Positions 19,859 through 28,269 of a DNA stretch of 64,000 nucleotides are shown here, in pieces. The notes beneath the pieces were generated by a model, which had not been told where the DNA came from, ran no database searches, and saw only the letters and a program-made list of their open reading frames with translations. The first letter of the stretch is position 1; each line of letters opens with the position of its first letter. Source of the DNA: Pseudoruegeria sp. SHC-113 (GTDB lineage Bacteria > Pseudomonadota > Alphaproteobacteria > Rhodobacterales > Rhodobacteraceae). Position numbers and translations under genes: made by a program. The stretch spans positions 1,674,001 to 1,738,000 of the forward strand of contig NZ_JAHUBR010000001.1 in the NCBI RefSeq assembly GCF_025376885.1. The letters are read 5' to 3'.

Positions 19859-19878
19859 TCTGTTCAAAAAGGAACAGA
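19859..19878. promoter_or_regulatory. Inverted repeat before yceI
   Basis: TCTGTTC-AAAAAG-GAACAGA, perfect 7-base arms, 25 bases after the preceding stop and 85 bases before the yceI ATG. It could be an operator or a terminator stem; there is no T-tract on the plus strand. Confidence 0.35.
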
Positions 19879-19963
19879 GCCTGTGAGCCGGTGATGACTT
19901 GAGAACATCGGGAAAGGCACGATTTTTGTCATGTCTTTTCTTTTGTTTGCAAGGAACACCCCA

Positions 19964-20554
19964 ATGAAACGCATCGCGCTTTCGACCGCCGCCCTGATCG
20001 CCCTCACCGCTGGCGCCGCGGTGGCTGAACCGGCCAAATACACGCTGGATCCGAGCCACAGCCAGATCCTGTTCAGCTACGATCACTTCGGCTTCTCGAC
20101 CACCTACGGCATGTTCTCGGGCTTTGAGGGCGAGATCGCCTTTGACCGTGAAGACCCGGCCAACTCCGCCGTTTCCGTCTCCTTCCCGGTGAAAACCATG
20201 CTCACGGGGTGGGAAGGGCGCTTTGAGCACTTCATGTCGGCCGATTTCTTTGATGCGGACGAGGCGGAACTGGTGACGTTTGTGTCCACCGGCATCGAGG
20301 TGACGGGCGAGTCCACCGCCAACATCACCGGTGATCTGACGCTGAACGGCGTGACCAAACCCGTGGTGCTGGACGCAGTGTTGAACGGCGAGGGCACCAA
20401 CCCGATGACCAACACCACCTGGGCCGGCTTCAACGCCACCACCAGCGTGCTGCGCAGCGATTTCAACCTCGGCGCCTTTGCCCCGATGGTGAGCGACGAG
20501 GTGCAGATCACCATTTCGATCGAAGCCGGTCTGGCCGAGGGCGAGGGCTCCTGA
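19964..20554 (+). CDS. YceI-family periplasmic lipid-binding protein
   Basis: 196 residues from MKRIALST, chosen because AAGGAA stands 7 bases upstream and the next residues form a clear signal peptide (AALIALTAGAAVA, cleavage before EPAKYTLD). The mature part is a YceI lipocalin-like barrel: LDPSHSQILFSYDHFGFSTT, FEGEIAFD, FFDADEAELVTFVS, GDLTLNGVTKPV, RSDFNLGAF. YceI proteins bind isoprenoid or other lipids in the periplasm. A second YceI domain is fused to cytochrome b561 3 kb away. Ends in a strong terminator. Confidence 0.92.
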   Translation: MKRIALSTAALIALTAGAAVAEPAKYTLDPSHSQILFSYDHFGFSTTYGMFSGFEGEIAFDREDPANSAVSVSFPVKTMLTGWEGRFEHFMSADFFDADEAELVTFVSTGIEVTGESTANITGDLTLNGVTKPVVLDAVLNGEGTNPMTNTTWAGFNATTSVLRSDFNLGAFAPMVSDEVQITISIEAGLAEGEGS

Positions 20555-20581
20555 GGCTATCTGCCGTCTGAAATGCAAAAA

Positions 20582-20607
20582 GGCCGCCTTTTCAGGCGGC
20601 CTTTTTT
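20582..20607. terminator. Bidirectional terminator yceI / amidohydrolase
   Basis: GGCCGCC-TTTTCA-GGCGGCC followed by TTTTTT and preceded by AAAAA, between convergent genes. Confidence 0.9.
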
Positions 20608-20629
20608 CAGTCCTGTAGGAAGCGTGGCT

Positions 20630-21976
20630 TCACTCCAAGGTATTCTTGTAGATCACCCCGTCCTTCATGATGACGCGGATGTTGTCGCGGTCTGTAACAG
20701 CGGCGAGATCCTTCAGCGGGTTGCCGTTCACGATCAGCAGATCCGCATAGGCACCTTCCCGAATGACGCCGAGATCGCCCGGATAAGGGTTGCGCGGGCC
20801 TGAGAGCTGGAGCAGTTCGGTGAAGTTCCCGGTGGACATCTTGAGGATCTCGTAGGGCGTGAACCAATCCAGCAGCCGCTCCATCTGCTCGACCTGTTCA
20901 GACACGCCGATTCCCGGCCCGGGGCTGATGAAGATATCGGTGCCATGGACAACCTTGAGATCCGGCAACTCCTTGATGGCGGTGTAGACATCGCCCGTGC
21001 CTTGGCAGACGATGGCTTGTTTGGCGTTTTGCTGCGGTGTCAGGTTGGGTTCGCTGCACAGGGTGAAAGGTTGGATGCTGAGCCAAATCCCTTCCGTGGC
21101 CATCCGTTCCAGTGTCGCACGGTCCAGAAGCTGGCCGTGTTCAACCGATTTGATCCCGGCGTCGATGGCTTGGTTTACAGCTTCCACTGTGTAGCCGTGG
21201 ACTGTCACATAGGTGCCCCAGCCCTCTGCCGCACTTACAGCCGCCTCGATTTCGGCCGGGATGAACTGCGTCGTATCAATCGGATCGTAGGGGCCGCTGA
21301 CGGAGCCGCCGATGGCCAGCTTGATCTGGGAGGCCCCAAGCCGCAGTTGCTCACGGGTAGCGGCGAGCATCCTCGGCACGCCATCCACCAAGGCGCCAGC
21401 CCCTTTGAGGTCCGTTGTGGGTGTCGGTCCGCCAAGGCCGGGATTTCGATCGATGGGCAAGCGGAAATCGCCGTGGCCGGATGTTTGGGAAATCATAGCG
21501 CCGGAGGCATAGATGCGCGGCCCCGGGATGGTGCCTTCATCGATGGCGCGTTTGAGGGAAAAGACCTCTCCGGCCATGTCCCGCGTTGTCGTGACGCCGT
21601 TCATCAGCATTTGTTCGGCGATCACTGTGGATTGGATCGTCTGGTAGCTGGCAAGCCCCGAGACAACCTCCCCAAAAGTGACCCCAGACAGTGCGAGATG
21701 CGAATGGCCTTCAATGATGCCGGGCATCAGCGTGCGGCCTCCGCCATCGATCACGGAGGCACCTTCGGCTTCGAGCGTGCCGCTCGACACGCTGGCAATG
21801 AGATTGCCTTCGATCAGAACGCTCGCGTTTTCGGTAAGCGTTTCGGAGTTGCCGTCAAAGACATTGACGTTCGTGATCAAGGTTTTCGGGGGATTGGCGG
21901 CGTCTTGTGCGAAGCTTGCTGCCGTGCAGGCAATCAGCATGCAAGCTGCTTGGGATAACTTATGGACACGAGGCAT
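20630..21976 (-). CDS. Secreted amidohydrolase, Xaa-Pro dipeptidase/imidazolonepropionase-like
   Basis: 448 residues with a signal peptide (AACMLIACTAASFA). Amidohydrolase-superfamily metal ligands are visible in order: EGHSHLALSG (HxH near residue 91), the candidate carboxylated Lys in QIKLAIGG (near 218), TVHGYT (His near 260), KSVEHGQLL (His near 281) and VVHGTDIF (Asp near 345). It therefore looks catalytically complete with a binuclear metal site. Substrate unknown; relatives hydrolyse dipeptides or cyclic amides. Divergent from an AraC regulator. Base composition and codon use look less GC-biased than the neighbours, suggesting acquisition with that regulator. Confidence 0.87.
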   Translation of the reverse strand: MPRVHKLSQAACMLIACTAASFAQDAANPPKTLITNVNVFDGNSETLTENASVLIEGNLIASVSSGTLEAEGASVIDGGGRTLMPGIIEGHSHLALSGVTFGEVVSGLASYQTIQSTVIAEQMLMNGVTTTRDMAGEVFSLKRAIDEGTIPGPRIYASGAMISQTSGHGDFRLPIDRNPGLGGPTPTTDLKGAGALVDGVPRMLAATREQLRLGASQIKLAIGGSVSGPYDPIDTTQFIPAEIEAAVSAAEGWGTYVTVHGYTVEAVNQAIDAGIKSVEHGQLLDRATLERMATEGIWLSIQPFTLCSEPNLTPQQNAKQAIVCQGTGDVYTAIKELPDLKVVHGTDIFISPGPGIGVSEQVEQMERLLDWFTPYEILKMSTGNFTELLQLSGPRNPYPGDLGVIREGAYADLLIVNGNPLKDLAAVTDRDNIRVIMKDGVIYKNTLE

Positions 21977-22231
21977 TAAGGACTCTCCGTTTACTTGGTA
22001 AAATCACGCGCCATCCGCGCGTCGGGCATCAAAACGGGCAGGGGATGCTCGGCAGTCAGAAACGGAAGTCGCCGCAGCCCCGTGGGATCTCAGTGGTACT
22101 GAACGCCTTGGCGCACAGCCGGTTCAGGCTATGTTTGCAGAAGGAATCAGTGTTCAGTGTGAAAGTTGGGTGCAAATCTTGCGCATTACGAAAGATAGCT
22201 CCAAGCGATCAGCCGTGGGTCGGGCGCTCTG

Positions 22232-23185
22232 ATGTGGGCGCTAAAGCCTTCCCACGGCGCCTATCTGCGCGAATTTCCAGTACGTGAGAGCCAATTCGTA
22301 CAACTTGGGCGGGGCACGCTCGATCTTCAGACGTTTACACTGTGGGGGGTGCGATCCTTCATAACGCGCATGCGGTGCACCCCTTTGTCTTCATGGGTGA
22401 CGGTACCGGACAGGAACTGGATGGGTTTCATCCTTCCATTGTCGTGGAACGGGGATTACCGGGTCGATGGTTTCGAAGCCGATGGTGGGGATGTTTTCTC
22501 GATCTCCAGCCCTGATGGGTATGGAACGCTCGGCAAGAACAGAGACAACATCCTCGTAAGCCTGAAACGCCGTGAAGTTCTTGCCGCCATGGGGGGCCTC
22601 GCAGGGGGAAATCTTCCGGACGATCCGACGATGAATGTTCATTTGTCAGGGGTGGGGTATCGCGCAAAATCATTGAAACGCGGCATAGGCGGAATTCTGC
22701 AACGCGCGATGGATGGTTCGGAGGCAAAAAGGGGCGAGGCCTTCATGACGGCCGCGCTTGAAACGGAACTCATCTCCTTCGTCGCTAGCTGGTTGCTGGA
22801 GGGCACGGACGAGCTGACAGAGCGCCGTTTCGATCATCTGGAATCCCGCGCGATCGTAAGGCGGCTGGAAGCGCAGGTTTTCGAGAGGCAGGCAATGCCG
22901 ATGAGCCTGGCCGAGCTCTGCGCTCTTGCGGGTGTCGGGGCCACCCGGTTGCATGCGGCCTTTATTGACATCTACGGCGTTTCCCCGGCCCGCTACCTCG
23001 GGCTGATGCGTCTGTCAAACGCACGGGAAGCGCTTCTGAACCGCGACGCGCCGCCCGCATCCGTAAAGGCCGTCGCTTGGGAGAACGGATTTCCCTACAG
23101 CGGGCGATTTGCTGGGCAATACGCGGATCTCTTTGGTGAAAAGCCCGGTGACACATTGATCAGGACGCGGCACTTGGCCCAATGA
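22232..23185 (+). CDS. AraC-family transcriptional regulator
   Basis: 317 residues. The N-terminal ~200 residues are an AraC-type ligand domain (GFILPLSWNGDYRVDGFEAD). The C-terminal helix-turn-helix pair is MSLAELCALAGVGATRLHAA followed by YGVSPARYLGLMRLSNAREA, with VAWENGFPYSGRFAGQYADL as the second helix-turn-helix. No ribosome site marks the start; an ATG 138 bases downstream is possible but would remove conserved N-terminal sequence. Divergent from the amidohydrolase across 255 bases, so it probably controls that gene in response to its substrate. Confidence 0.85.
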   Translation: MWALKPSHGAYLREFPVRESQFVQLGRGTLDLQTFTLWGVRSFITRMRCTPLSSWVTVPDRNWMGFILPLSWNGDYRVDGFEADGGDVFSISSPDGYGTLGKNRDNILVSLKRREVLAAMGGLAGGNLPDDPTMNVHLSGVGYRAKSLKRGIGGILQRAMDGSEAKRGEAFMTAALETELISFVASWLLEGTDELTERRFDHLESRAIVRRLEAQVFERQAMPMSLAELCALAGVGATRLHAAFIDIYGVSPARYLGLMRLSNAREALLNRDAPPASVKAVAWENGFPYSGRFAGQYADLFGEKPGDTLIRTRHLAQ

Positions 23186-23209
23186 ACGAGCGCGCCCTGC
23201 CTCGCATTG

Positions 23210-24430
23210 TCAGGGCTTACGCGCCACCAGATCGACCTTGATCTCCACGCCGAAAGCGAGGTTCTGCTCGTCAGGCATGTTCTGGCCGATGCCGAAATCG
23301 CGCCTGTCGGTGGTGGCCGTGGCCTCCATCCGGGCGGTGCCGTCCTCGATGCGCAGAGTGAAGGGCAGATCCAGAGGGGCTTCGGTGCCGCGCAGGGTGA
23401 GGGTGCCCACCGCATCGAACTGGCCATCGCCAAGCGCGAGGATGTCGGCCGAATAGAGGGCGCGGGGGTGGGTGGCGGCGTCGAAGAAATCCGGCCCCTT
23501 GGCCTGATCCGTCACGCCGCCGAGCGTCAGGCTGTCGATCATCACCTCGACCTCCACGCGGCCCGCGATGCCGTCGTCGACGGTCTCGTCGAACTCGATT
23601 TCCGCCGTCCAGGCGCCGAACTGGCCCGAGACGGGTTTGCCGAACTGGGTGACGGTGAGCGCGAGCGTGCCGGTTTCGACTTGCCAGCCGTTGGCGGGCA
23701 GGGCCATGGGCGCGGCTTGCGGGGCCTCCGGGGCCTGAGCGGCTTGCGGGGCGGCGGTGGGCCAGGCCATCACGCTGGCGGCGAGAAGCGCGGCGGCATA
23801 GGCGCTGATCCCGGCCAGAGCGGGCGCGCGGCTGTGGGCGGGGCGCGGCGGTGCGGGCTGTCGCGGGGCCTTGCCGATGGCCATGCGGCGCAGGGTATCG
23901 TCCTTGTCGATCACCACGTGTTTCAGCGCGCCGGCGATATGCAGCGCGAAGGCGAGCAGCAGCAGCTTCGTCAGCACCCAGTGCCAGCCAGAGAAGAGAT
24001 GCGCGAGCGCTTCGCTTTTCGGCACGAAGGGCAGGGACTGGCCAAAGGGCCACCAGATCGGCGCGAATCCTTCGGTGGCGGCGTGGTGCAGCCAGCCCGA
24101 CAGCGGCACGAAGACGAGGGAGAGATAGAGCAGCACATGCACCATTTCGGCGAGGAAGGTCTCGGCCTTGCGGGCCGGGTGCAGCGGTGCCGGGCGAATC
24201 TGTGTGGCCGTCCAGAGCAGCCGGGTCAGCGCGAGGAAGAAGACCGTCACGCCCAGCGTCTTGTGCAGCGAGAAGAGCCACGCCTTGCGAGCCAGCTGCT
24301 CGTTGGTGTCATAGGGCAGGTTCTCGGCGATCACGCCCAGCGGGAAGAGCGTGAGGATCAGCAGCGCGGTGATCCAGTGGAACGCCTTGCTGATGCTGCC
24401 GTAGGTGTCGGCGGTGTTGGCGCGGGGCAT
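23210..24430 (-). CDS. Cytochrome b561 fused to a YceI domain
   Basis: 406 residues, start chosen at an ATG with AGGA five bases upstream. Residues about 1-185 are a diheme cytochrome b561: four spans with His ligands in ISKAFHWITALL, LFSLHKTLGV, MVHVLLYLS and HWVLTKLLLLAFALHIAG. After a Pro/Ala-rich linker and a fifth hydrophobic helix (AYAAALLAASVMAWPTAA) comes a periplasmic YceI barrel (residues about 235-406: VSGQFGAWTAEIEFDE ... TTDRRDFGIGQN). It suggests electron transfer between the membrane quinone pool and a lipid or isoprenoid held by the YceI domain (inference). Confidence 0.9.
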   Translation of the reverse strand: MPRANTADTYGSISKAFHWITALLILTLFPLGVIAENLPYDTNEQLARKAWLFSLHKTLGVTVFFLALTRLLWTATQIRPAPLHPARKAETFLAEMVHVLLYLSLVFVPLSGWLHHAATEGFAPIWWPFGQSLPFVPKSEALAHLFSGWHWVLTKLLLLAFALHIAGALKHVVIDKDDTLRRMAIGKAPRQPAPPRPAHSRAPALAGISAYAAALLAASVMAWPTAAPQAAQAPEAPQAAPMALPANGWQVETGTLALTVTQFGKPVSGQFGAWTAEIEFDETVDDGIAGRVEVEVMIDSLTLGGVTDQAKGPDFFDAATHPRALYSADILALGDGQFDAVGTLTLRGTEAPLDLPFTLRIEDGTARMEATATTDRRDFGIGQNMPDEQNLAFGVEIKVDLVARKP

Positions 24431-24536
24431 GGGAATCCTCATCTGCTCGTCTGACTTGGAGGGCAACCTAGTGCGAAGGGGCGCGCAGCGGAATGCGCCT
24501 TGCCGCAGATCTTCTGTGCAGGAGGGCGGAGTTTGT

Positions 24537-24565
24537 TTGCCTTGGGGAAGGCCGCGCGGTATCAG
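24537..24565 (+). promoter_or_regulatory. Probable promoter of fabD-fabG
   Basis: TTGCCT, 17-base spacer, TATCAG; predicted leader about 34 bases. The same -35 hexamer (TTGCCT) precedes acpP. Confidence 0.45.
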
Positions 24566-24605
24566 CGGGCCAGAGAAACCGACAGAACAAGAAATCGGAG
24601 GGGAC

Positions 24606-25538
24606 ATGAGCCGGGCATTCGTATTTCCGGGACAGGGCGCGCAGACCATCGGCATGGGCAAGGCGCTCGCGGAGGCCTATCCGGCCGCAAAGGCGATTTT
24701 CGACGAGGTGGACGAGGCTCTGGGCGAGAAACTCTCCACCCTGATCTGGGAGGGCGACATCGCCGAGCTGACGCTGACCCAGAACGCGCAACCGGCCCTG
24801 ATGGCGACATCGCTCGCCGCCATGCGCGCGCTTGAGGCCGAGGGCATCGACATCACCTTCGCCACCTATGTTGCGGGCCACAGCCTTGGCGAATATTCCG
24901 CGCTGGCGGCGGCTGGCTCTCTGAGCGTGGCCGACACAGCCCGCCTGCTGCGCACGCGCGGGCAAGCGATGCAGGCCGCCGTGCCGGTGGGTGTGGGCGC
25001 GATGGCTGCCCTGCTGGGGCTGGACTTCGCCGCTGCGACCGAAGTGGCCGAGGAAGCCGCGCAGGGGCAGGTCTGTCAGGCTGCCAATGACAATGATCCG
25101 GGGCAGGTGGTTGTGTCGGGCCACAAGGAAGCCGTGGAACGTGCCGTTGAGATCGCCAAAGGAAAAGGCGCAAAACGCGCCGTTCTGCTGCCGGTTTCCG
25201 CGCCCTTCCACTGCGCGCTGATGCAGCCCGCCGCCGATGTGATGGCCGCAGCCCTGGACGATGTGGAGATCGCCGCGCCAAAGGTGCCGCTCGTGGCCAA
25301 TGTGCGTGCCAATGCCGTGGACGATCCGGCCGTGATCCGCTCGCTTCTGGTTGAGCAGGTGACGGGCTCTGTCCGCTGGCGTGAAAGCGTGGCCTTCATG
25401 GGCGCGCAGGGCGTCACCGAGATCTGGGAAATTGGCGCGGGCAAGGCGCTGTCGGGCATGATTCGCCGCATCGACCGCGAGATTGCCACCCGCGCCGTGG
25501 GCACGCCGGAGGATGTTCTGGCGGCCAAGGAAGCTTGA
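24606..25538 (+). CDS. fabD: Malonyl-CoA:ACP transacylase
   Basis: 310 residues, full length. AFVFPGQGAQTIGMG at the N-terminus, nucleophile Ser93 in GHSLGEYSALA, His202 in SAPFHCALM, and the oxyanion Gln in the N-terminal GQG motif. It moves the malonyl group from CoA to the ACP encoded 1 kb downstream, feeding FabF. GGAGGGG sits just before the ATG. First gene of the fatty-acid synthesis cluster; fabG follows after 14 bases. Confidence 0.98.
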   Translation: MSRAFVFPGQGAQTIGMGKALAEAYPAAKAIFDEVDEALGEKLSTLIWEGDIAELTLTQNAQPALMATSLAAMRALEAEGIDITFATYVAGHSLGEYSALAAAGSLSVADTARLLRTRGQAMQAAVPVGVGAMAALLGLDFAAATEVAEEAAQGQVCQAANDNDPGQVVVSGHKEAVERAVEIAKGKGAKRAVLLPVSAPFHCALMQPAADVMAAALDDVEIAAPKVPLVANVRANAVDDPAVIRSLLVEQVTGSVRWRESVAFMGAQGVTEIWEIGAGKALSGMIRRIDREIATRAVGTPEDVLAAKEA

Positions 25539-25552
25539 GGAAGGTTTGAGAT

Positions 25553-26290
25553 ATGTTTGATCTGACTGGGAAAAACGCCCTGATCACCGGGGCTTCCGGC
25601 GGCATTGGTGGCGCAATCGCCAAGGCGCTGCACGGCGCGGGCGCAACCGTGGCGCTTTCGGGCACCCGCGTGGAGCCTCTGGAGGCGCTGGCCGCCGAAC
25701 TGGGCAGCCGCGCCCATGTTCTGCCCTGCAATCTTTCCGATGCGGAGGCCGTGAACAACCTGCCGAAACAGGCCGCCGAGATGATGGGGAGCGTCGATAT
25801 CCTCGTGAACAACGCGGGCATCACCGCCGACAACATCTTCATGCGTATGAAGGATGAGGAGTGGGAGCGGGTTTTGGAGATCAACCTGACCTCCACCATG
25901 CGCCTTTGCCGGGGCGTGATGCGCGGCATGATGAAGGCGCGCTGGGGCCGGATCATCAACATCTCCTCTATCGTGGGCGCAACGGGCAACCCCGGGCAGG
26001 CCAACTACGCGGCGTCCAAGGCCGGGATGATCGGCATGTCCAAATCCATCGCCTATGAGGTGGCCAACCGGGGCATCACCGTGAACGCCGTGGCACCGGG
26101 CTTCATCACCACCGCAATGACGGACAAGCTGACCGACGATCAGAAATCCGGCATCCTCGGGCAGGTGCCCGCAGGCCGCATGGGCGAAGCCGAAGAGATC
26201 GCGGCCGCCGTGCTCTATCTCGCCAGCCCCGAGGCCGGCTACGTGACGGGCAGCACGCTGCACGTGAACGGCGGCATGGCCATGCTGTAA
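25553..26290 (+). CDS. fabG: 3-oxoacyl-ACP reductase
   Basis: 245 residues, SDR fold. Cofactor loop TGASGGIGGAIAK (residues 12-24), NNAGITADN (86-94), catalytic Ser139, Tyr152 and Lys156 in NISSIVGATGNPGQANYAAS plus KAG. Reduces beta-ketoacyl-ACP with NADPH in the elongation cycle. The C-terminal VTGSTLHVNGGMAML is typical of FabG. Its place between fabD and acpP settles the assignment against generic SDR enzymes. Confidence 0.98.
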   Translation: MFDLTGKNALITGASGGIGGAIAKALHGAGATVALSGTRVEPLEALAAELGSRAHVLPCNLSDAEAVNNLPKQAAEMMGSVDILVNNAGITADNIFMRMKDEEWERVLEINLTSTMRLCRGVMRGMMKARWGRIINISSIVGATGNPGQANYAASKAGMIGMSKSIAYEVANRGITVNAVAPGFITTAMTDKLTDDQKSGILGQVPAGRMGEAEEIAAAVLYLASPEAGYVTGSTLHVNGGMAML

Positions 26291-26411
26291 GGCTAGGCTG
26301 ATTGGATTGTCTGCCCGGGCTTACAATTTGGCTTCGGGCAGCCTATCTGAGCACTGTGCAGCATGGCTTTGCCGCAGCTGCAGCCTTCCGGCACAACCTT
26401 GGTGAAAGCAT

Positions 26412-26439
26412 TTGCCTCTCTGAAAAGGTGTGCTATAGG
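26412..26439 (+). promoter_or_regulatory. Probable acpP promoter
   Basis: TTGCCT, 16-base spacer, TATAGG. The leader of about 125 bases contains two hairpins: CCTTCGC-GACA-GCGAAGG and GCCCC-GCGC-GGGGC at about 65-90 bases before the ATG, which could influence acpP mRNA stability. Confidence 0.4.
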
Positions 26440-26571
26440 CCGATCAGATTTGACCGGGCGTCAGCAGATGCTCCGGTTATCCTTCGCGACAGCGAAGGCA
26501 GGAGCGCCCCGCGCGGGGCATAGCAAGAAACCGACGGGAACGCTCCCGAAACGTTAAAATGAGGATGGAAC

Positions 26572-26805
26572 ATGAGCGACATCGCAGATCGCGTGAAAAA
26601 GATCGTCGTCGAGCACCTGGGTGTGGAAGAGGACAAAGTTGTTGAGGGCGCGTCCTTCATCGATGACCTCGGCGCAGACAGCCTTGACACCGTGGAACTG
26701 GTGATGGCTTTCGAAGAAGAGTTCGGCATCGAGATCCCGGACGACGCTGCCGAGACGATCCAGTCTTTCGGCGACGCGGTGAAATTCATCACCGAAGCCT
26801 CCTGA
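26572..26805 (+). CDS. acpP: Acyl carrier protein
   Basis: 77 residues, very acidic. The 4'-phosphopantetheine site is Ser in [20 protein letters not shown], followed by [11 protein letters not shown] (helix III). It carries the growing acyl chain for FabD, FabG and FabF. It has its own leader and is followed by a hairpin that may lower read-through into fabF, consistent with the high ACP level cells need. Confidence 0.99.
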   Translation: MSDIADRVKKIVVEHLGVEEDKVVEGASFIDDLGADSLDTVELVMAFEEEFGIEIPDDAAETIQSFGDAVKFITEAS

Positions 26806-26833
26806 GCTTAACCGCTTTCAGGAAGATCGAATG

Positions 26834-26857
26834 CGGCGCCCCGGTGGCGCCGTTTTT
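26834..26857 (+). terminator. Terminator or attenuator after acpP
   Basis: CGGCGCC-CCGGT-GGCGCCG followed by TTTTT, 28 bases after the acpP stop. Confidence 0.8.
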
Positions 26858-27006
26858 GATTCTGGGGTTCGGTCTTTTTCGGCTCTGGGGGGCAGATCGG
26901 CGGACTATGGGGAATTTCCAGCCCATGCTTGCGCTTGCCCTTGCCCCCCTTGGCCCCGGCGGGGTATCAGTGGCCGACTTTGAAAAGGACGATAAGGGGC
27001 ACAAGA

Positions 27007-28269
27007 ATGCGTCGAGTGGTTGTTACGGGCCTTGGGATGGTCACCCCGCTGGCTTGCGGAGTGGAAGAAACCTGGAGCCGCCTGATTGCAGGGGAGTCCG
27101 GAGCCGGGCCGATCACCCGTTTCGATCCGGAGCGCGTGGTGACGAAATACGCCTGCGAGATCCCGGTGGGCGATGGCAGCAACGGCACCTTCAACCCGGA
27201 CGACTGGATGGAGCCGAAAGAGCGCCGCAAGGTCGATGACTTTATCCTCTACGCCATGACGGCGGCCGCTCAGGCGGTGAAGGACGCGGACTGGACGCCG
27301 GACGACGAAGAAGAGCTTCTGCGCACCGGCGTGATGATCGGCTCGGGCATTGGCGGGCTGTCCTCGATTGCCGACACTGCCGTACTGCTGGCCGAGAAGG
27401 GCCCGCGCCGGGTGTCGCCCTTCTTTATTCCTTCTGCGCTGATCAACCTCGCCTCTGGGCAGGTCTCGATCCGTTACGGCTTCAAGGGCCCCAACCACGC
27501 GCCGGTGACGGCCTGCTCCACCGGCGCACATGCCATTGGCGATGCTGCCCGCCTGATCATGCTGGGCGATGCGGATGTGATGGTGGCCGGGGGCGCGGAA
27601 AGCCCGATTTCGGAGATCGGCATCGCCGGCTTCAACGCCTGCAAGGCGCTTTCCACCAAGCGCGCCGATGATCCCAAGGCCGCCAGCCGCCCCTATGACG
27701 CGGACCGTGACGGTTTCGTCATGGGCGAGGGCGCGGGCGTTGTGGTGCTGGAAGAATACGAGCACGCCAAGGCGCGCGGCGCGAAGATCTACGCCGAAGT
27801 GCTGGGCTACGGGCTGTCGGGCGATGCCTATCACATCACCGCGCCGTCGGAGGATGGCGACGGGGGCTATCGTTCCATGAAGGCCGCCATCGCGCGCGCC
27901 GGGCTGACGCCGGCCGATATCGACTACATCAACGCCCATGGCACTTCGACGATGGCCGACACCATCGAGTTGGGCGCCGTGGAGCGGCTGATGGGCGATG
28001 CGGCGGCTACGGCGACGATGTCCTCCACCAAATCCGCCATCGGCCACCTGCTGGGCGCGGCTGGGGCTGTGGAGGCGATCTTCTGCATCCTCGCGATGCG
28101 CGACCAGATCGCACCGCCGACGCTGAACCTCGATAACCCGGATGTGGAGGCAAAGCTGGACCTCGCGCCGAAGGCCGCTGTGAAACGCAAGATCGACGTG
28201 GCGCTGTCGAACTCCTTCGGCTTTGGCGGCACCAATGCCTCGCTCGTGCTGGGGAAGGTGTCTGACTGA
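27007..28269 (+). CDS. fabF: 3-oxoacyl-ACP synthase II
   Basis: 420 residues, start at MRRVVVTGLGMVTPL as in other FabF proteins, with AAGGGG upstream. Catalytic triad: Cys170 in APVTACSTGAHA, His in INAHGTSTMADTIE (near 310) and His in KSAIGHLLGAAGA (near 345). Gate loop SNSFGFGGTNAS near the C-terminus. Condenses acyl-ACP with malonyl-ACP. Its stop overlaps the mltG start (TGATG), so the two are co-translated. Confidence 0.98.
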   Translation: MRRVVVTGLGMVTPLACGVEETWSRLIAGESGAGPITRFDPERVVTKYACEIPVGDGSNGTFNPDDWMEPKERRKVDDFILYAMTAAAQAVKDADWTPDDEEELLRTGVMIGSGIGGLSSIADTAVLLAEKGPRRVSPFFIPSALINLASGQVSIRYGFKGPNHAPVTACSTGAHAIGDAARLIMLGDADVMVAGGAESPISEIGIAGFNACKALSTKRADDPKAASRPYDADRDGFVMGEGAGVVVLEEYEHAKARGAKIYAEVLGYGLSGDAYHITAPSEDGDGGYRSMKAAIARAGLTPADIDYINAHGTSTMADTIELGAVERLMGDAAATATMSSTKSAIGHLLGAAGAVEAIFCILAMRDQIAPPTLNLDNPDVEAKLDLAPKAAVKRKIDVALSNSFGFGGTNASLVLGKVSD

